11,051 nucleotides of DNA, taken from Candidatus Yonathbacteria bacterium RIFCSPHIGHO2_01_FULL_51_10. GTDB taxonomy: Bacteria; Patescibacteriota; Minisyncoccia; Phycocordibacterales; UBA1539_B. The translations under genes and the position numbers were made by a program. Below, piece after piece: positions 6,041 through 11,051 of the stretch. The stretch covers positions 359 through 11,409 of the forward strand of contig MHUS01000044.1 of the NCBI GenBank assembly GCA_001823505.1. The letters are read 5' to 3'. The notes under the pieces were generated by a model. The model had not been told where the DNA came from. It ran no database searches and was given only the letters and a program-made list of their open reading frames with translations. The number at the start of each line of letters is the position of its first letter. The first letter of the stretch is position 1.

Positions 6041-6448
6041 ATGACCGAACAAGGAAAACCAAAGATTCTCATTGTCGACGACGACCAGTACCTTCTCGAT
6101 ATGTATGTGCTCAAGTTCAAGCAGGCGGGATTTGACGTTGAGGCCGCCACGGGAAGCAGTGATGCGCTCACCAAGATCAAAGGTGGCATGGTGCCGGACA
6201 TTATTCTCTCGGACGTGATCATGATGCCCGGAATGGATGGGTTTGAGTTCATTGATACGGTAAAGAAAAGCAACCTTGCCCCCAACGCTTGTTATGTCAT
6301 TCTTTCCAACATGGGGCAGCAGTCAGATATTGACCGAGGGCAGAAGATCGGAATTGATGGGTACATCGTCAAAGCAAGCGCCACGCCATCTGAGGTGGTG
6401 GCGAAAGTCACCGAGCTTATCCACTCACGCCCTAATGCGGCACAATAG
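6041..6448 (+). CDS. Single-domain (CheY-like) response regulator in the pil cluster
   Basis: 135-aa receiver domain with no output domain. The acidic pocket is in ILIVDDD (Asp13-Asp15), the phosphoacceptor is Asp58 in ILSDVIMMPGMDG, the switch Ser is Ser89 (VILSNMG), and the invariant Lys is Lys111 (YIVKAS). All catalytic residues are present, so it should be phosphorylatable. Receivers of this type act by binding a partner protein; in pilus systems such as PilG/PilH they modulate PilB or PilT activity. That parallel is inferred. No histidine kinase is encoded in the window, so the phosphodonor must lie elsewhere. The gene has its own strong -10 box and is only 3 bp from pilT, so it is co-transcribed with pilT and pilC, which suggests control of retraction rather than of gene expression. 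Confidence 0.93.
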   Translation: MTEQGKPKILIVDDDQYLLDMYVLKFKQAGFDVEAATGSSDALTKIKGGMVPDIILSDVIMMPGMDGFEFIDTVKKSNLAPNACYVILSNMGQQSDIDRGQKIGIDGYIVKASATPSEVVAKVTELIHSRPNAAQ

Positions 6449-6451
6449 TTC

Positions 6452-7516
6452 ATGAAAGACTACCATGCGGAATTGGCAGAATTGATCGAGATGGTCGTGC
6501 GCGAGGGGGCGTCGGACCTTCACTTGGCATCTGAGCGGCATCCCACGATGCGCGTCTCGGGAAACTTGATTCCTCTCGTCAAAAAACCTGAGCTTGCCAA
6601 GGAAGATACGCTGGGGTTGCTTGGCGCTATGGTCTCCTCTGAGATGAAACAGCGCCTTCTCGAGAAGCAGGAGCTTGATTTTTCCTTTGAATACAAAAAA
6701 ACAACACGGTTTCGCGGAAATGCGTTCTTTCAGAAGGGCGCCGTGGGGGTTGCCCTCCGCGTTATTCCTCACGAGATAAAATCCATCGCAGAGTTGCGGC
6801 TTCCCAAGATCATCGAGAGTTTCGCGCGCCGCAAGCAGGGGTTCTTCTTGGTGGTGGGACCTGTTGGGCAGGGCAAGTCCACGACGCTTGCCTCAATGAT
6901 CGACCTCATCAACAAAGAGCGCGCCGAGCATATCGTTACCATTGAAGATCCGGTGGAGTATCTCTTCCAAGAAGAGCGCTCTATGATCGAACAGCGCGAA
7001 GTGGGTATTGATACCAAAGATTTTCACACCGCACTTCTCTCGGCGTTCCGACAGGATGTGGATGTCATCATGATCGGAGAAATGCGCGGACCGGAGACGA
7101 TGTCTGCCGCGGTCACTGCCGCCGAGACGGGGCATCTCGTGCTCTCAACGCTTCACACAAACAATGCCGCACAGACCGTTGACCGTATCATTGACTCGTT
7201 CCCCGCAGAGCAGCAGGCGCAGATCCGCGTGCAACTCTCCGGAAGTCTCATTGCCATCTTCTCGCAACGCTTGGTTCCCAAGGTTGGCGGCGGTCTTGTC
7301 CCCGCGTACGAGCTTCTTATCAACAACAATGCCGTCGGTTCGCTTATCCGCGAAGGACGCACCCATGAACTCAACTTGGTCATTGAGACGGGGCTTGAGC
7401 ATGGCATGATCGATATGAACCGCTCCCTTACCGAGCTCGTTCGCCGTGGTGAGATCACGGTGGAGAACGCGTTCCTGCACTCCTTCAACCCTAAAGGACT
7501 TGAGAAGTTGCTCTAA
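6452..7516 (+). CDS. pilT: Type IV pilus retraction ATPase PilT
   Basis: 354-aa motor ATPase of normal PilT length, expected to depolymerise the pilus. The N-terminal PAS-like domain begins with the family sequence EGASDLHL (18-25). Walker A is GPVGQGKST (136-144), atypical for GPTGSGKST at two positions but with the essential Gly-Lys-Ser/Thr kept. The Asp box is TIEDPVEY (163-170), Walker B DVIMIGE (204-210), and the His box TGHLVLSTLHTN (226-237). A PilT-specific AIRNLIRE-like motif appears as AVGSLIREGRTHEL (294-307), with GMIDMNRSL afterwards, which separates it from PilB. The usual RQDPD reads RQDVD here. The gene starts 3 bp after the response regulator and ends 9 bp before pilC, so they form one unit. 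PilU, a paralogue, is the alternative but less likely as a single copy. Confidence 0.94.
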   Translation: MKDYHAELAELIEMVVREGASDLHLASERHPTMRVSGNLIPLVKKPELAKEDTLGLLGAMVSSEMKQRLLEKQELDFSFEYKKTTRFRGNAFFQKGAVGVALRVIPHEIKSIAELRLPKIIESFARRKQGFFLVVGPVGQGKSTTLASMIDLINKERAEHIVTIEDPVEYLFQEERSMIEQREVGIDTKDFHTALLSAFRQDVDVIMIGEMRGPETMSAAVTAAETGHLVLSTLHTNNAAQTVDRIIDSFPAEQQAQIRVQLSGSLIAIFSQRLVPKVGGGLVPAYELLINNNAVGSLIREGRTHELNLVIETGLEHGMIDMNRSLTELVRRGEITVENAFLHSFNPKGLEKLL

Positions 7517-7525
7517 ATTTTTTGT

Positions 7526-8725
7526 ATGTTATTTTATTATAAAGCACTTACACGGGCGGGACAGCAACGCGAGGGAAGCGTGGACGCCCCTTCGCAAGAT
7601 GCAGCGGTTGCTGCGATCCAGCACAAGGACCTGATCGTCGTATCGGTCAAGTCCTCCGAAGGGCAATCCTTCTTTGAAAAGGACCTCTCGCTCCTCAACC
7701 GAGTCAGTCTCAAGGACGTGGTGGTGCTCTCTCGACAGATCGCGACACTCTTTGAAGCGCAGGTCTCGGCGCTTCGGGTGTTCAGGCTTCTTGCCTCAGA
7801 AGCGGAAAATCCCACATTACGCAAGAAATTATCCCAGATCGGGGATGATATTCAGAGCGGTATGTCTATATCGCAGGCGCTCAACAAGCATCCGAGCGTC
7901 TTCTCGGACTTCTATGTCTCCATGGTGCGTTCCGGCGAGGAGTCGGGCAAGCTCTCAGAGACATTCGTCTACCTTGCCGATTATCTTGACCGATACTACG
8001 AACTCGCGTCAAAGACAAAACACGCACTCATTTATCCCGTATTCGTGATCGTGGTGTTCTTTGGCGTGATGATCGGCATGATGACCTTCGTGGTGCCGAA
8101 GCTCGCCGAGATCATTAAGTCGGGTGGGCAGGAGATCCCGGTGTACACCAAGATCGTCCTGGCAATTTCTGATTTCCTGGTCAATTACGGACTCTTTGCA
8201 TTGCTTGCCGCCATGATCGGAGGTGGCGCCGTGTGGTATTACACCAAGAAAGGCGTCATATCGTTTTCGAAGTTCGTCTTGGCAATTCCCGTGATGGGGA
8301 CGCTTTATCGCAAACTGTACCTTTCTCGTATATCGGACAATTTCTACACCATGCTTTCCAGTGGTATTCCGATTCTGCGGTCGGTTGAGGTTACGGCAAG
8401 TGTTGTGGGGAACGACGTCTACGAGAAGATACTTCTTGATGTGCATGAGGCGGTTAAGGGCGGGTCCTCGCTTTCTGATGCGCTGTCAAAAAGCGGTGAA
8501 ATACCGCACATCATGATCCAGATGGTCAAAGTGGGTGAAGAGACAGGAAATATCCCGGAACTCCTCCACCGATTGGCCATTTTCTATAAACGGGAAGTGG
8601 ATGGCGCTGTGGACTCCATGGTGGCGTTGATCGAGCCGATCATGATCGTGGTTTTGGGTCTTGGGGTGGGTGTGGTGCTCGCCGCTGTCCTTATGCCGAT
8701 CTACAACATTGCGGGGAGTATCTAG
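7526..8725 (+). CDS. pilC: Type IV pilus platform protein PilC (GspF family)
   Basis: 399-aa polytopic inner-membrane platform protein that PilB and PilT turn to add or remove pilins. The N-terminus MLFYYKALTRAGQQREGSVD has the family pattern of an aromatic/basic start and a G-V-x-A turn, which fixes the start. Two GspF repeats follow: about 67-190 and 269-391, each with a conserved cytoplasmic helical bundle (SGMSISQALNKHP in the first, GGSSLSDALSKSG in the second; MVRSGEESGKL and MVKVGEETGNI). Transmembrane helices are about 169-189, 218-238 and 371-391. Length is normal. The gene is the last of the regulator-pilT-pilC unit and is followed directly by a G/C-rich hairpin. No Shine-Dalgarno sequence precedes the ATG. 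Confidence 0.96.
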   Translation: MLFYYKALTRAGQQREGSVDAPSQDAAVAAIQHKDLIVVSVKSSEGQSFFEKDLSLLNRVSLKDVVVLSRQIATLFEAQVSALRVFRLLASEAENPTLRKKLSQIGDDIQSGMSISQALNKHPSVFSDFYVSMVRSGEESGKLSETFVYLADYLDRYYELASKTKHALIYPVFVIVVFFGVMIGMMTFVVPKLAEIIKSGGQEIPVYTKIVLAISDFLVNYGLFALLAAMIGGGAVWYYTKKGVISFSKFVLAIPVMGTLYRKLYLSRISDNFYTMLSSGIPILRSVEVTASVVGNDVYEKILLDVHEAVKGGSSLSDALSKSGEIPHIMIQMVKVGEETGNIPELLHRLAIFYKREVDGAVDSMVALIEPIMIVVLGLGVGVVLAAVLMPIYNIAGSI

Positions 8726-8753
8726 GTGTGGGGGGTTATCCACACCCCCCTTT
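8725..8753 (+). terminator. G/C-rich hairpin after pilC (probable terminator) with DnaA box in loop
   Basis: Two mutually exclusive stems are possible: GGTGTGG (8725-8731) with CCACACC (8740-8746), and GGGGGG (8730-8735) with CCCCCC (8745-8750). The second ends directly at TTT. The T-tract is short, so termination may be partial. The 9-nt loop of the second form, 8736-8744, is TTATCCACA, an exact DnaA-box consensus. The pilin promoter starts immediately downstream. Confidence 0.55.
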
Positions 8754-8780
8754 CAGAAAAGGGTGCATATTTGGTACAAT
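8752..8780 (+). promoter_or_regulatory. Promoter of the pilin gene
   Basis: TTCAGA (8752-8757, 4 of 6 to TTGACA), 17-bp spacer, TACAAT (8775-8780, 5 of 6 to TATAAT). It is the best-spaced promoter in the window. Start of transcription would be near 8787, giving a leader of about 85 nt before the pilin ATG, much longer than for other genes here. A separate promoter suits the need for far more pilin than motor protein. Confidence 0.65.
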
Positions 8781-8795
8781 AAGAACAGGACGAAG

Positions 8796-8882
8796 ATGCT
8801 TTCCGTTGCCGTGTCGCAGCCGCATGGCTGCAAAGATCAAGGTCTGCAGATTATCAGAAATTATTTGTTTTATGGTGAATAA
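8796..8882 (+). other. Possible upstream ORF (28 aa) overlapping the pilin start
   Basis: ATG at 8796 is preceded by AGGA with 5-nt spacing, one of the few plausible Shine-Dalgarno sites in the window. The 28-codon frame (begins MLSVAVSQPHG, ends LFYGE) stops with TAA at 8880-8882, 11 nt into the pilin reading frame. The leader also contains the perfect hairpin GCAGCC-GCAT-GGCTGC (8816-8831) and the palindrome TCTGCAGA (8843-8850). It could couple translation to the pilin or be spurious; codon content alone cannot decide. Confidence 0.25.
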
Positions 8883-9360
8883 AAAACGAGGTTTTACACT
8901 CATCGAACTTCTCGTCGTCATTGCCATCATTGGTATCTTGGCGTCAGTTGTTCTCGCGTCGCTTTCAACAGCACGCAACAAGGGTAAGGACGCAAGCGCA
9001 CAGGCAAGTTTGAATAGCGTGCGTTCATCCGCAGAGATTTACTATAGTGGGGCAGGAGCAAATAGCTACGGAACCGCTGCAACAACTGTGTCAGTAGCGG
9101 CCAACGGGACCGTTACGAACAGTGGAGCGGGAACGAACACTTTGAGCACTTGTAACGATACAGACGTACAGAAGTTGCTCAAAGCAGCTGCCGCTCAGAC
9201 TGGCAATGCGGCTACCTGTAACAGCACCGCAAACGGTACTGCGTATGCTGCTGGCACACAGCTAGCTTCTCCGACGACCGCAACATATTACTGTGTTGAT
9301 TCAACAGGAGTAGCAAAGACAACCACTACGGCTTTCACAACAGGAACGGTTTGCCCATAG
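8872..9360 (+). CDS. Type IV prepilin (prepilin-type N-terminal methylation protein)
   Basis: 162-aa precursor. The leader MVNKKRG is followed by FTLIELLVVIAIIGILASVV: a class III signal cut by PilD after Gly7, giving N-methylated Phe as residue 1 and Glu5 of the mature protein (Glu12 here). The hydrophobic alpha-1N helix runs about 8-30 and the amphipathic part to about 60. The globular part is short and rich in Thr, Ala, Ser and Asn (about 60-92 and 113-160) and has four cysteines, 94, 116, 141 and 161, possibly two disulfides with a C-terminal loop. I chose the ATG at 8872 because a short basic leader is typical; an in-frame ATG at 8824 would give a 23-residue leader with two cysteines. 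As the only pilin-like gene in the cluster, with its own promoter and strong terminator, it is a good candidate for the major pilin; a minor pilin or pseudopilin cannot be excluded. Confidence 0.93.
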   Translation: MVNKKRGFTLIELLVVIAIIGILASVVLASLSTARNKGKDASAQASLNSVRSSAEIYYSGAGANSYGTAATTVSVAANGTVTNSGAGTNTLSTCNDTDVQKLLKAAAAQTGNAATCNSTANGTAYAAGTQLASPTTATYYCVDSTGVAKTTTTAFTTGTVCP

Positions 9361-9378
9361 TTCTGGCAATCTCGATCA

Positions 9379-9395
9379 CGAAGGACTCTCCTTCG
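9379..9395 (+). terminator. Small hairpin after the pilin gene
   Basis: CGAAGGA (9379-9385), loop CTC, TCCTTCG (9389-9395), a perfect 7-bp stem 18 nt past the pilin stop and just ahead of the large terminator hairpin. It has no T-tract. It may add to mRNA 3'-end protection. Confidence 0.3.
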
Positions 9396-9402
9396 GAAAA
9401 CT

Positions 9403-9446
9403 GCAGGCAACACAAAACCCGCTTCGGCGGGTTTTGTGTTGCCTGC
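9403..9446. terminator. Very strong rho-independent terminator, 20-bp perfect stem with UUCG loop
   Basis: GCAGGCAACACAAAACCCGC at 9403-9422, loop TTCG at 9423-9426, and the exact reverse complement at 9427-9446. The core AAAACCCGC-TTCG-GCGGGTTTT is a standard intrinsic terminator with A- and T-tracts, which can act in both directions. The outer 11 bp extend it well beyond need. It separates pilin transcription from the transposase gene. Confidence 0.88.
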
Positions 9447-9464
9447 CAAGTAAACCTCCTGAAC

Positions 9465-9485
9465 CACCGAGGTTGAACCTCGGTG
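9465..9485. repeat. REP-like palindrome, upstream copy
   Basis: CACCGAGGTT, centre G, AACCTCGGTG: 10-bp perfect arms. It lies 32 bp upstream of the transposase ATG. The same palindrome recurs inside the gene (9676-9692) and at its 3' end (10169-10187). The stretch beginning ACCGAGGTTG is identical for 21 nt at 9466-9486 and 10169-10189. Confidence 0.9.
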
Positions 9486-9517
9486 AAACTTATCAAAATA
9501 AATGGTACCATGAACGC

Positions 9518-10189
9518 ATGGCACGCTCTATCGAATTTGGGATCAACGAATTCTATCATCTCTATAATCGCGGAACGGACAGACGTACTGTTTTTCTTGA
9601 CACAAAAGATCATGAACGATTCATGGCGCTGCTTTATTTGGCGAACAGCTCCGCTCCTTTCCATATGAACGATTACCGAGGTTCAACCTCGGCGGAATTG
9701 TTTTCAGTTGAGAAGGAAGACACGCTTGTCGATATTGGCGCCTACTGCCTCATGCCAAACCATTTCCACATTCTCGCGCATGAGAAAAAAGAAAATGGTA
9801 TCAGTATGTTTATGCAGAAACTTACCACAGGGTATACAATGTATTTCAATAAAAAATACGAACGGACCGGAGCACTATTTGGGGGAAGATATAAAGCAAC
9901 TCATGCCGGCCATGATGAGTACTTGCGGTACTTATTTTCTTATATTCACCTCAATCCAATAAAACTCATTGATCCCCACTGGAAAGAGAATGGTATACGA
10001 AATACAAGGGAAGCCAAACAATATCTTGCCGGTTACCAGCATTCAAGTTACCTGGACTATACGGAGGGGGAACGATACGAGAGAGCCATTTTGAACCCAG
10101 AGGCATTTCCGAAATATTTTCAAACACCAAATGAGTTCAAAGATATGGTAGCGTGGTGGCTCGAGTTTACCGAGGTTGAACCTCGGTGA
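9518..10189 (+). CDS. REP-associated tyrosine transposase (RAYT, Y1 HUH family)
   Basis: 223-aa transposase. The opening EFGINEFYHLYNRGTDRRTVF (about residues 6-26) is the usual beta-1 region of RAYT/Y1 transposases. The HUH metal-binding motif is HFH at 82-84 within CLMPNHFH, the likely catalytic tyrosine is Tyr106 in GYTMYFNKKY, and HLNPIKL (144-150) is typical of the family. It cuts single-stranded DNA at hairpins through a 5'-phosphotyrosine bond; RAYTs are linked to spread of REP/BIME palindromes. The frame is open further upstream to 9434, but ATG at 9518 gives the normal N-terminus. The internal palindrome at 9676-9692 codes for YRGSTS (53-58) and the last one codes for the final TEVEPR and overlaps the stop codon. 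All catalytic residues are intact, so it may be active. Transcription is co-directional with pil genes but insulated by the terminator upstream. Confidence 0.92.
   Translation: MARSIEFGINEFYHLYNRGTDRRTVFLDTKDHERFMALLYLANSSAPFHMNDYRGSTSAELFSVEKEDTLVDIGAYCLMPNHFHILAHEKKENGISMFMQKLTTGYTMYFNKKYERTGALFGGRYKATHAGHDEYLRYLFSYIHLNPIKLIDPHWKENGIRNTREAKQYLAGYQHSSYLDYTEGERYERAILNPEAFPKYFQTPNEFKDMVAWWLEFTEVEPR
9676..9692. repeat. REP-like palindrome inside the transposase gene
   Basis: CCGAGGTT (9676-9683), centre C, AACCTCGG (9685-9692): the same palindrome as the flanking copies with a G-to-C change at the centre and 8-bp arms. It is translated in frame as part of YRGSTS, in a region between conserved motifs, probably a surface loop. 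Confidence 0.85.
10169..10187. repeat. REP-like palindrome overlapping the transposase stop codon
   Basis: ACCGAGGTT (10169-10177), centre G, AACCTCGGT (10179-10187); the T of the stop codon TGA (10187-10189) is the last base of the palindrome. The hairpin could also affect transcription end or mRNA stability just ahead of the pilD promoter. Confidence 0.9.
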
Positions 10190-10202
10190 TGTAGTGTTGG
10201 TC

Positions 10203-10211
10203 TGGTATACT
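10203..10211 (+). promoter_or_regulatory. pilD: Extended -10 promoter of pilD
   Basis: TGG followed by TATACT (10206-10211): an extended -10 (TGn) plus a 5-of-6 match to TATAAT, without a clear -35. The first downstream ATG (10213) lies only one base after the -10 box, so transcription should begin at or just before the second ATG at 10219. This fixes the likely translation start and predicts a leaderless mRNA. Confidence 0.6.
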
Positions 10212-10218
10212 AATGAAC

Positions 10219-11034
10219 ATGTATTTGAGTGTCGCTGTTGTATTTTTATATGGCCTGTTCATCGGCAGTTTTCTTAACGTCGTTCTTGTGCGCTACAACA
10301 CCGGACGGACGATGGTCACGGGGCGGTCAATGTGCTTCTCGTGCGGTAAGACACTTGCGTGGTATGAGCTGATCCCGGTGGCAAGTTTTCTCCTCCAAGA
10401 TGGGAAGTGCCGTGCCTGCAAGAGCAACGTTTCATGGCAGTACCCGCTGGTCGAGCTTGCCAGCGGGGCGCTCTTTGCGATGGTGGTGCTGTTCCTTCCC
10501 GTCGCTCGGGAGAATGTTCTTGAGCTCCTTTATTACCTTTCGGTGGTGAGCACCCTGCTCGTCATTGCGGTGTATGACCTCAGGCACAAGATCATTCCGG
10601 ACCTCTTCGCGTACCTTTTTGCGGGTCTTGGGTTGGTGCACCTTGTTGCTTCCGCCGGCGTGCTGGAGGTCTTTCACGGCGAAGCCCTCATGGCGCTTAT
10701 TGCCGGGCCGCTCTTTGCACTGCCGATCGCGGCACTGTGGTTTTTCTCAGATGGGCGATGGATAGGGTTGGGTGATGCCAAGCTTGCGCTGGGGATTGGG
10801 TGGTTCCTGGGGCTTGCTCTGGGGGGCTCCGCTATGGTGTTGTCCTTTTGGATTGGGGCGGTGGTAGGGCTTTTGCTCATCGGGCTTGCGCGGTTGCGGG
10901 TGCGGTTCATGCACGGCGCGCGTGTCTCGCTTAAGAGTGAGATTCCGTTTGGCCCGTTTCTGATCCTGGCTACGCTCATTGTGCTGTTCACCCACCTCAA
11001 CGTATTCGCGCTCGAAATGCAGTGGTTTCTTTAG
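10219..11034 (+). CDS. pilD: Prepilin peptidase / N-methyltransferase PilD
   Basis: 271-aa polytopic membrane aspartyl protease of the GspO/PilD family, which removes the prepilin leader and methylates the new N-terminal Phe. The N-terminal region has YGLFIGSFLNVVLVRY (11-26). A zinc-binding domain with Cys39, Cys42, Cys64 and Cys67 (CFSC, CRAC) follows, needed for methylation. Catalytic Asp120 lies in YDLRHKIIPD, and Asp186 in GLGDAKL (183-189), the GxGD motif. EIPFGPFL at 241-248 is the conserved end motif. About six or seven transmembrane helices are visible. Both active-site Asp residues and all four Cys are present, so it should be active on the pilin encoded upstream. An in-frame ATG at 10213 would add two residues but lies too close to the -10 box, so I prefer 10219. 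The gene ends 17 bp before the window edge. Confidence 0.94.
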   Translation: MYLSVAVVFLYGLFIGSFLNVVLVRYNTGRTMVTGRSMCFSCGKTLAWYELIPVASFLLQDGKCRACKSNVSWQYPLVELASGALFAMVVLFLPVARENVLELLYYLSVVSTLLVIAVYDLRHKIIPDLFAYLFAGLGLVHLVASAGVLEVFHGEALMALIAGPLFALPIAALWFFSDGRWIGLGDAKLALGIGWFLGLALGGSAMVLSFWIGAVVGLLLIGLARLRVRFMHGARVSLKSEIPFGPFLILATLIVLFTHLNVFALEMQWFL

Positions 11035-11051
11035 GGACTGTTCTCCACAGG

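Larger units (their letters stand above)
9466..10189 (+). mobile_element. RAYT-type mobile element bounded by palindromes
   Basis: The segment runs from the upstream palindrome to the identical palindrome over the transposase stop codon, about 724 bp. Y1-type HUH transposases recognise hairpins in single-stranded DNA, so matching hairpins at each end are the expected layout of an IS200/IS605- or REP-type element. The true ends are not proved: no target-site duplication is expected for this class, and the flanks cannot be compared with an empty site. The interior appears AT-richer than the pil genes, suggesting a separate origin. It interrupts the order pilin-pilD without damaging either gene. 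Confidence 0.6.

Noticed and set aside
1324..8725. Many GATC tetranucleotides in the pil genes
   Set aside because: They come mostly from frequent ATC (Ile) and GATC-forming Lys-Ile, Glu-Ile and Asp codons; no spacing or strand pattern suggests a regulatory or methylation role.
8824..9360. Longer pilin start at the in-frame ATG 8824
   Set aside because: It would make a 23-residue leader with two cysteines before the cleavage site and start within the leader hairpin; the 7-residue basic leader from 8872 fits the family better.
9434..9517. N-terminal extension of the transposase to the open frame start at 9434
   Set aside because: The extra residues are read from the terminator arm and the palindrome, and the family normally begins at the MARSIEFGINEFYHLYNRG-type sequence.
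1..11051. CRISPR array or tandem repeat arrays
   Set aside because: The only repeats found are the tRNA-end copies and the three transposase palindromes; spacing is irregular and no spacer-repeat periodicity exists.

Overview
The window reads as a chromosomal segment from a Patescibacteria (candidate phyla radiation) bacterium, most like the Parcubacteria lineages. The reasons are indirect. There is a compact type IV pilus cluster in the order pilM-pilN-pilO-small membrane protein-pilB-response regulator-pilT-pilC-pilin-pilD with no secretin (pilQ). Most pil start codons lack a Shine-Dalgarno sequence. The RAYT transposase looks like those I associate with these genomes. TAA, TAG and TGA all end genes and none is read as sense, so the standard bacterial code applies. 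The assignment is an inference from gene content, not a phylogenetic result.

Left edge (1-557): a partial small membrane protein gene on the minus strand; then about 170 bp on the plus strand that folds into a long closed structure and ends in a symmetric rho-independent terminator (candidate structured RNA, unidentified); then tRNA-Ser(GCT) on the minus strand using the same terminator from the other side. A 15-bp copy of the tRNA 3' end lies at the far end of the candidate RNA.

558-1323: comF (minus) and a 106-bp divergent promoter region that holds a perfect DnaA-box 9-mer.

1324-5947: first pil transcription unit. PilM (cytoplasmic actin-like), PilN and PilO (bitopic alignment subunits), a 125-aa bitopic protein with a PilP/GspC-like GRxNPF motif, and the extension ATPase PilB. 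Genes are tightly packed and pilO overlaps the next gene by ATGA.

5948-8750: a hairpin and a new promoter precede a second unit: single-domain response regulator, retraction ATPase PilT, platform protein PilC, then a G/C-rich hairpin whose loop is a second perfect DnaA box.

8751-9446: a promoter, a roughly 85-nt leader with hairpin and small upstream ORF, the prepilin gene, and a terminator with a perfect 20-bp stem.

9465-10189: a REP-associated tyrosine transposase (RAYT/Y1 HUH family) marked by three copies of one palindrome: upstream, inside the gene and across the stop codon. It sits between the pilin and its peptidase and looks AT-richer than its neighbours.

10213-11034: prepilin peptidase PilD, whose promoter is so close that the mRNA is probably leaderless.

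Together the pil genes give an almost complete machine: PilD processes the pilin; PilB and PilT drive extension and retraction through PilC; PilM, PilN, PilO and the small protein form the alignment complex; the receiver protein may tune it. With ComF nearby, DNA uptake is a plausible use, but nothing in the sequence proves it.
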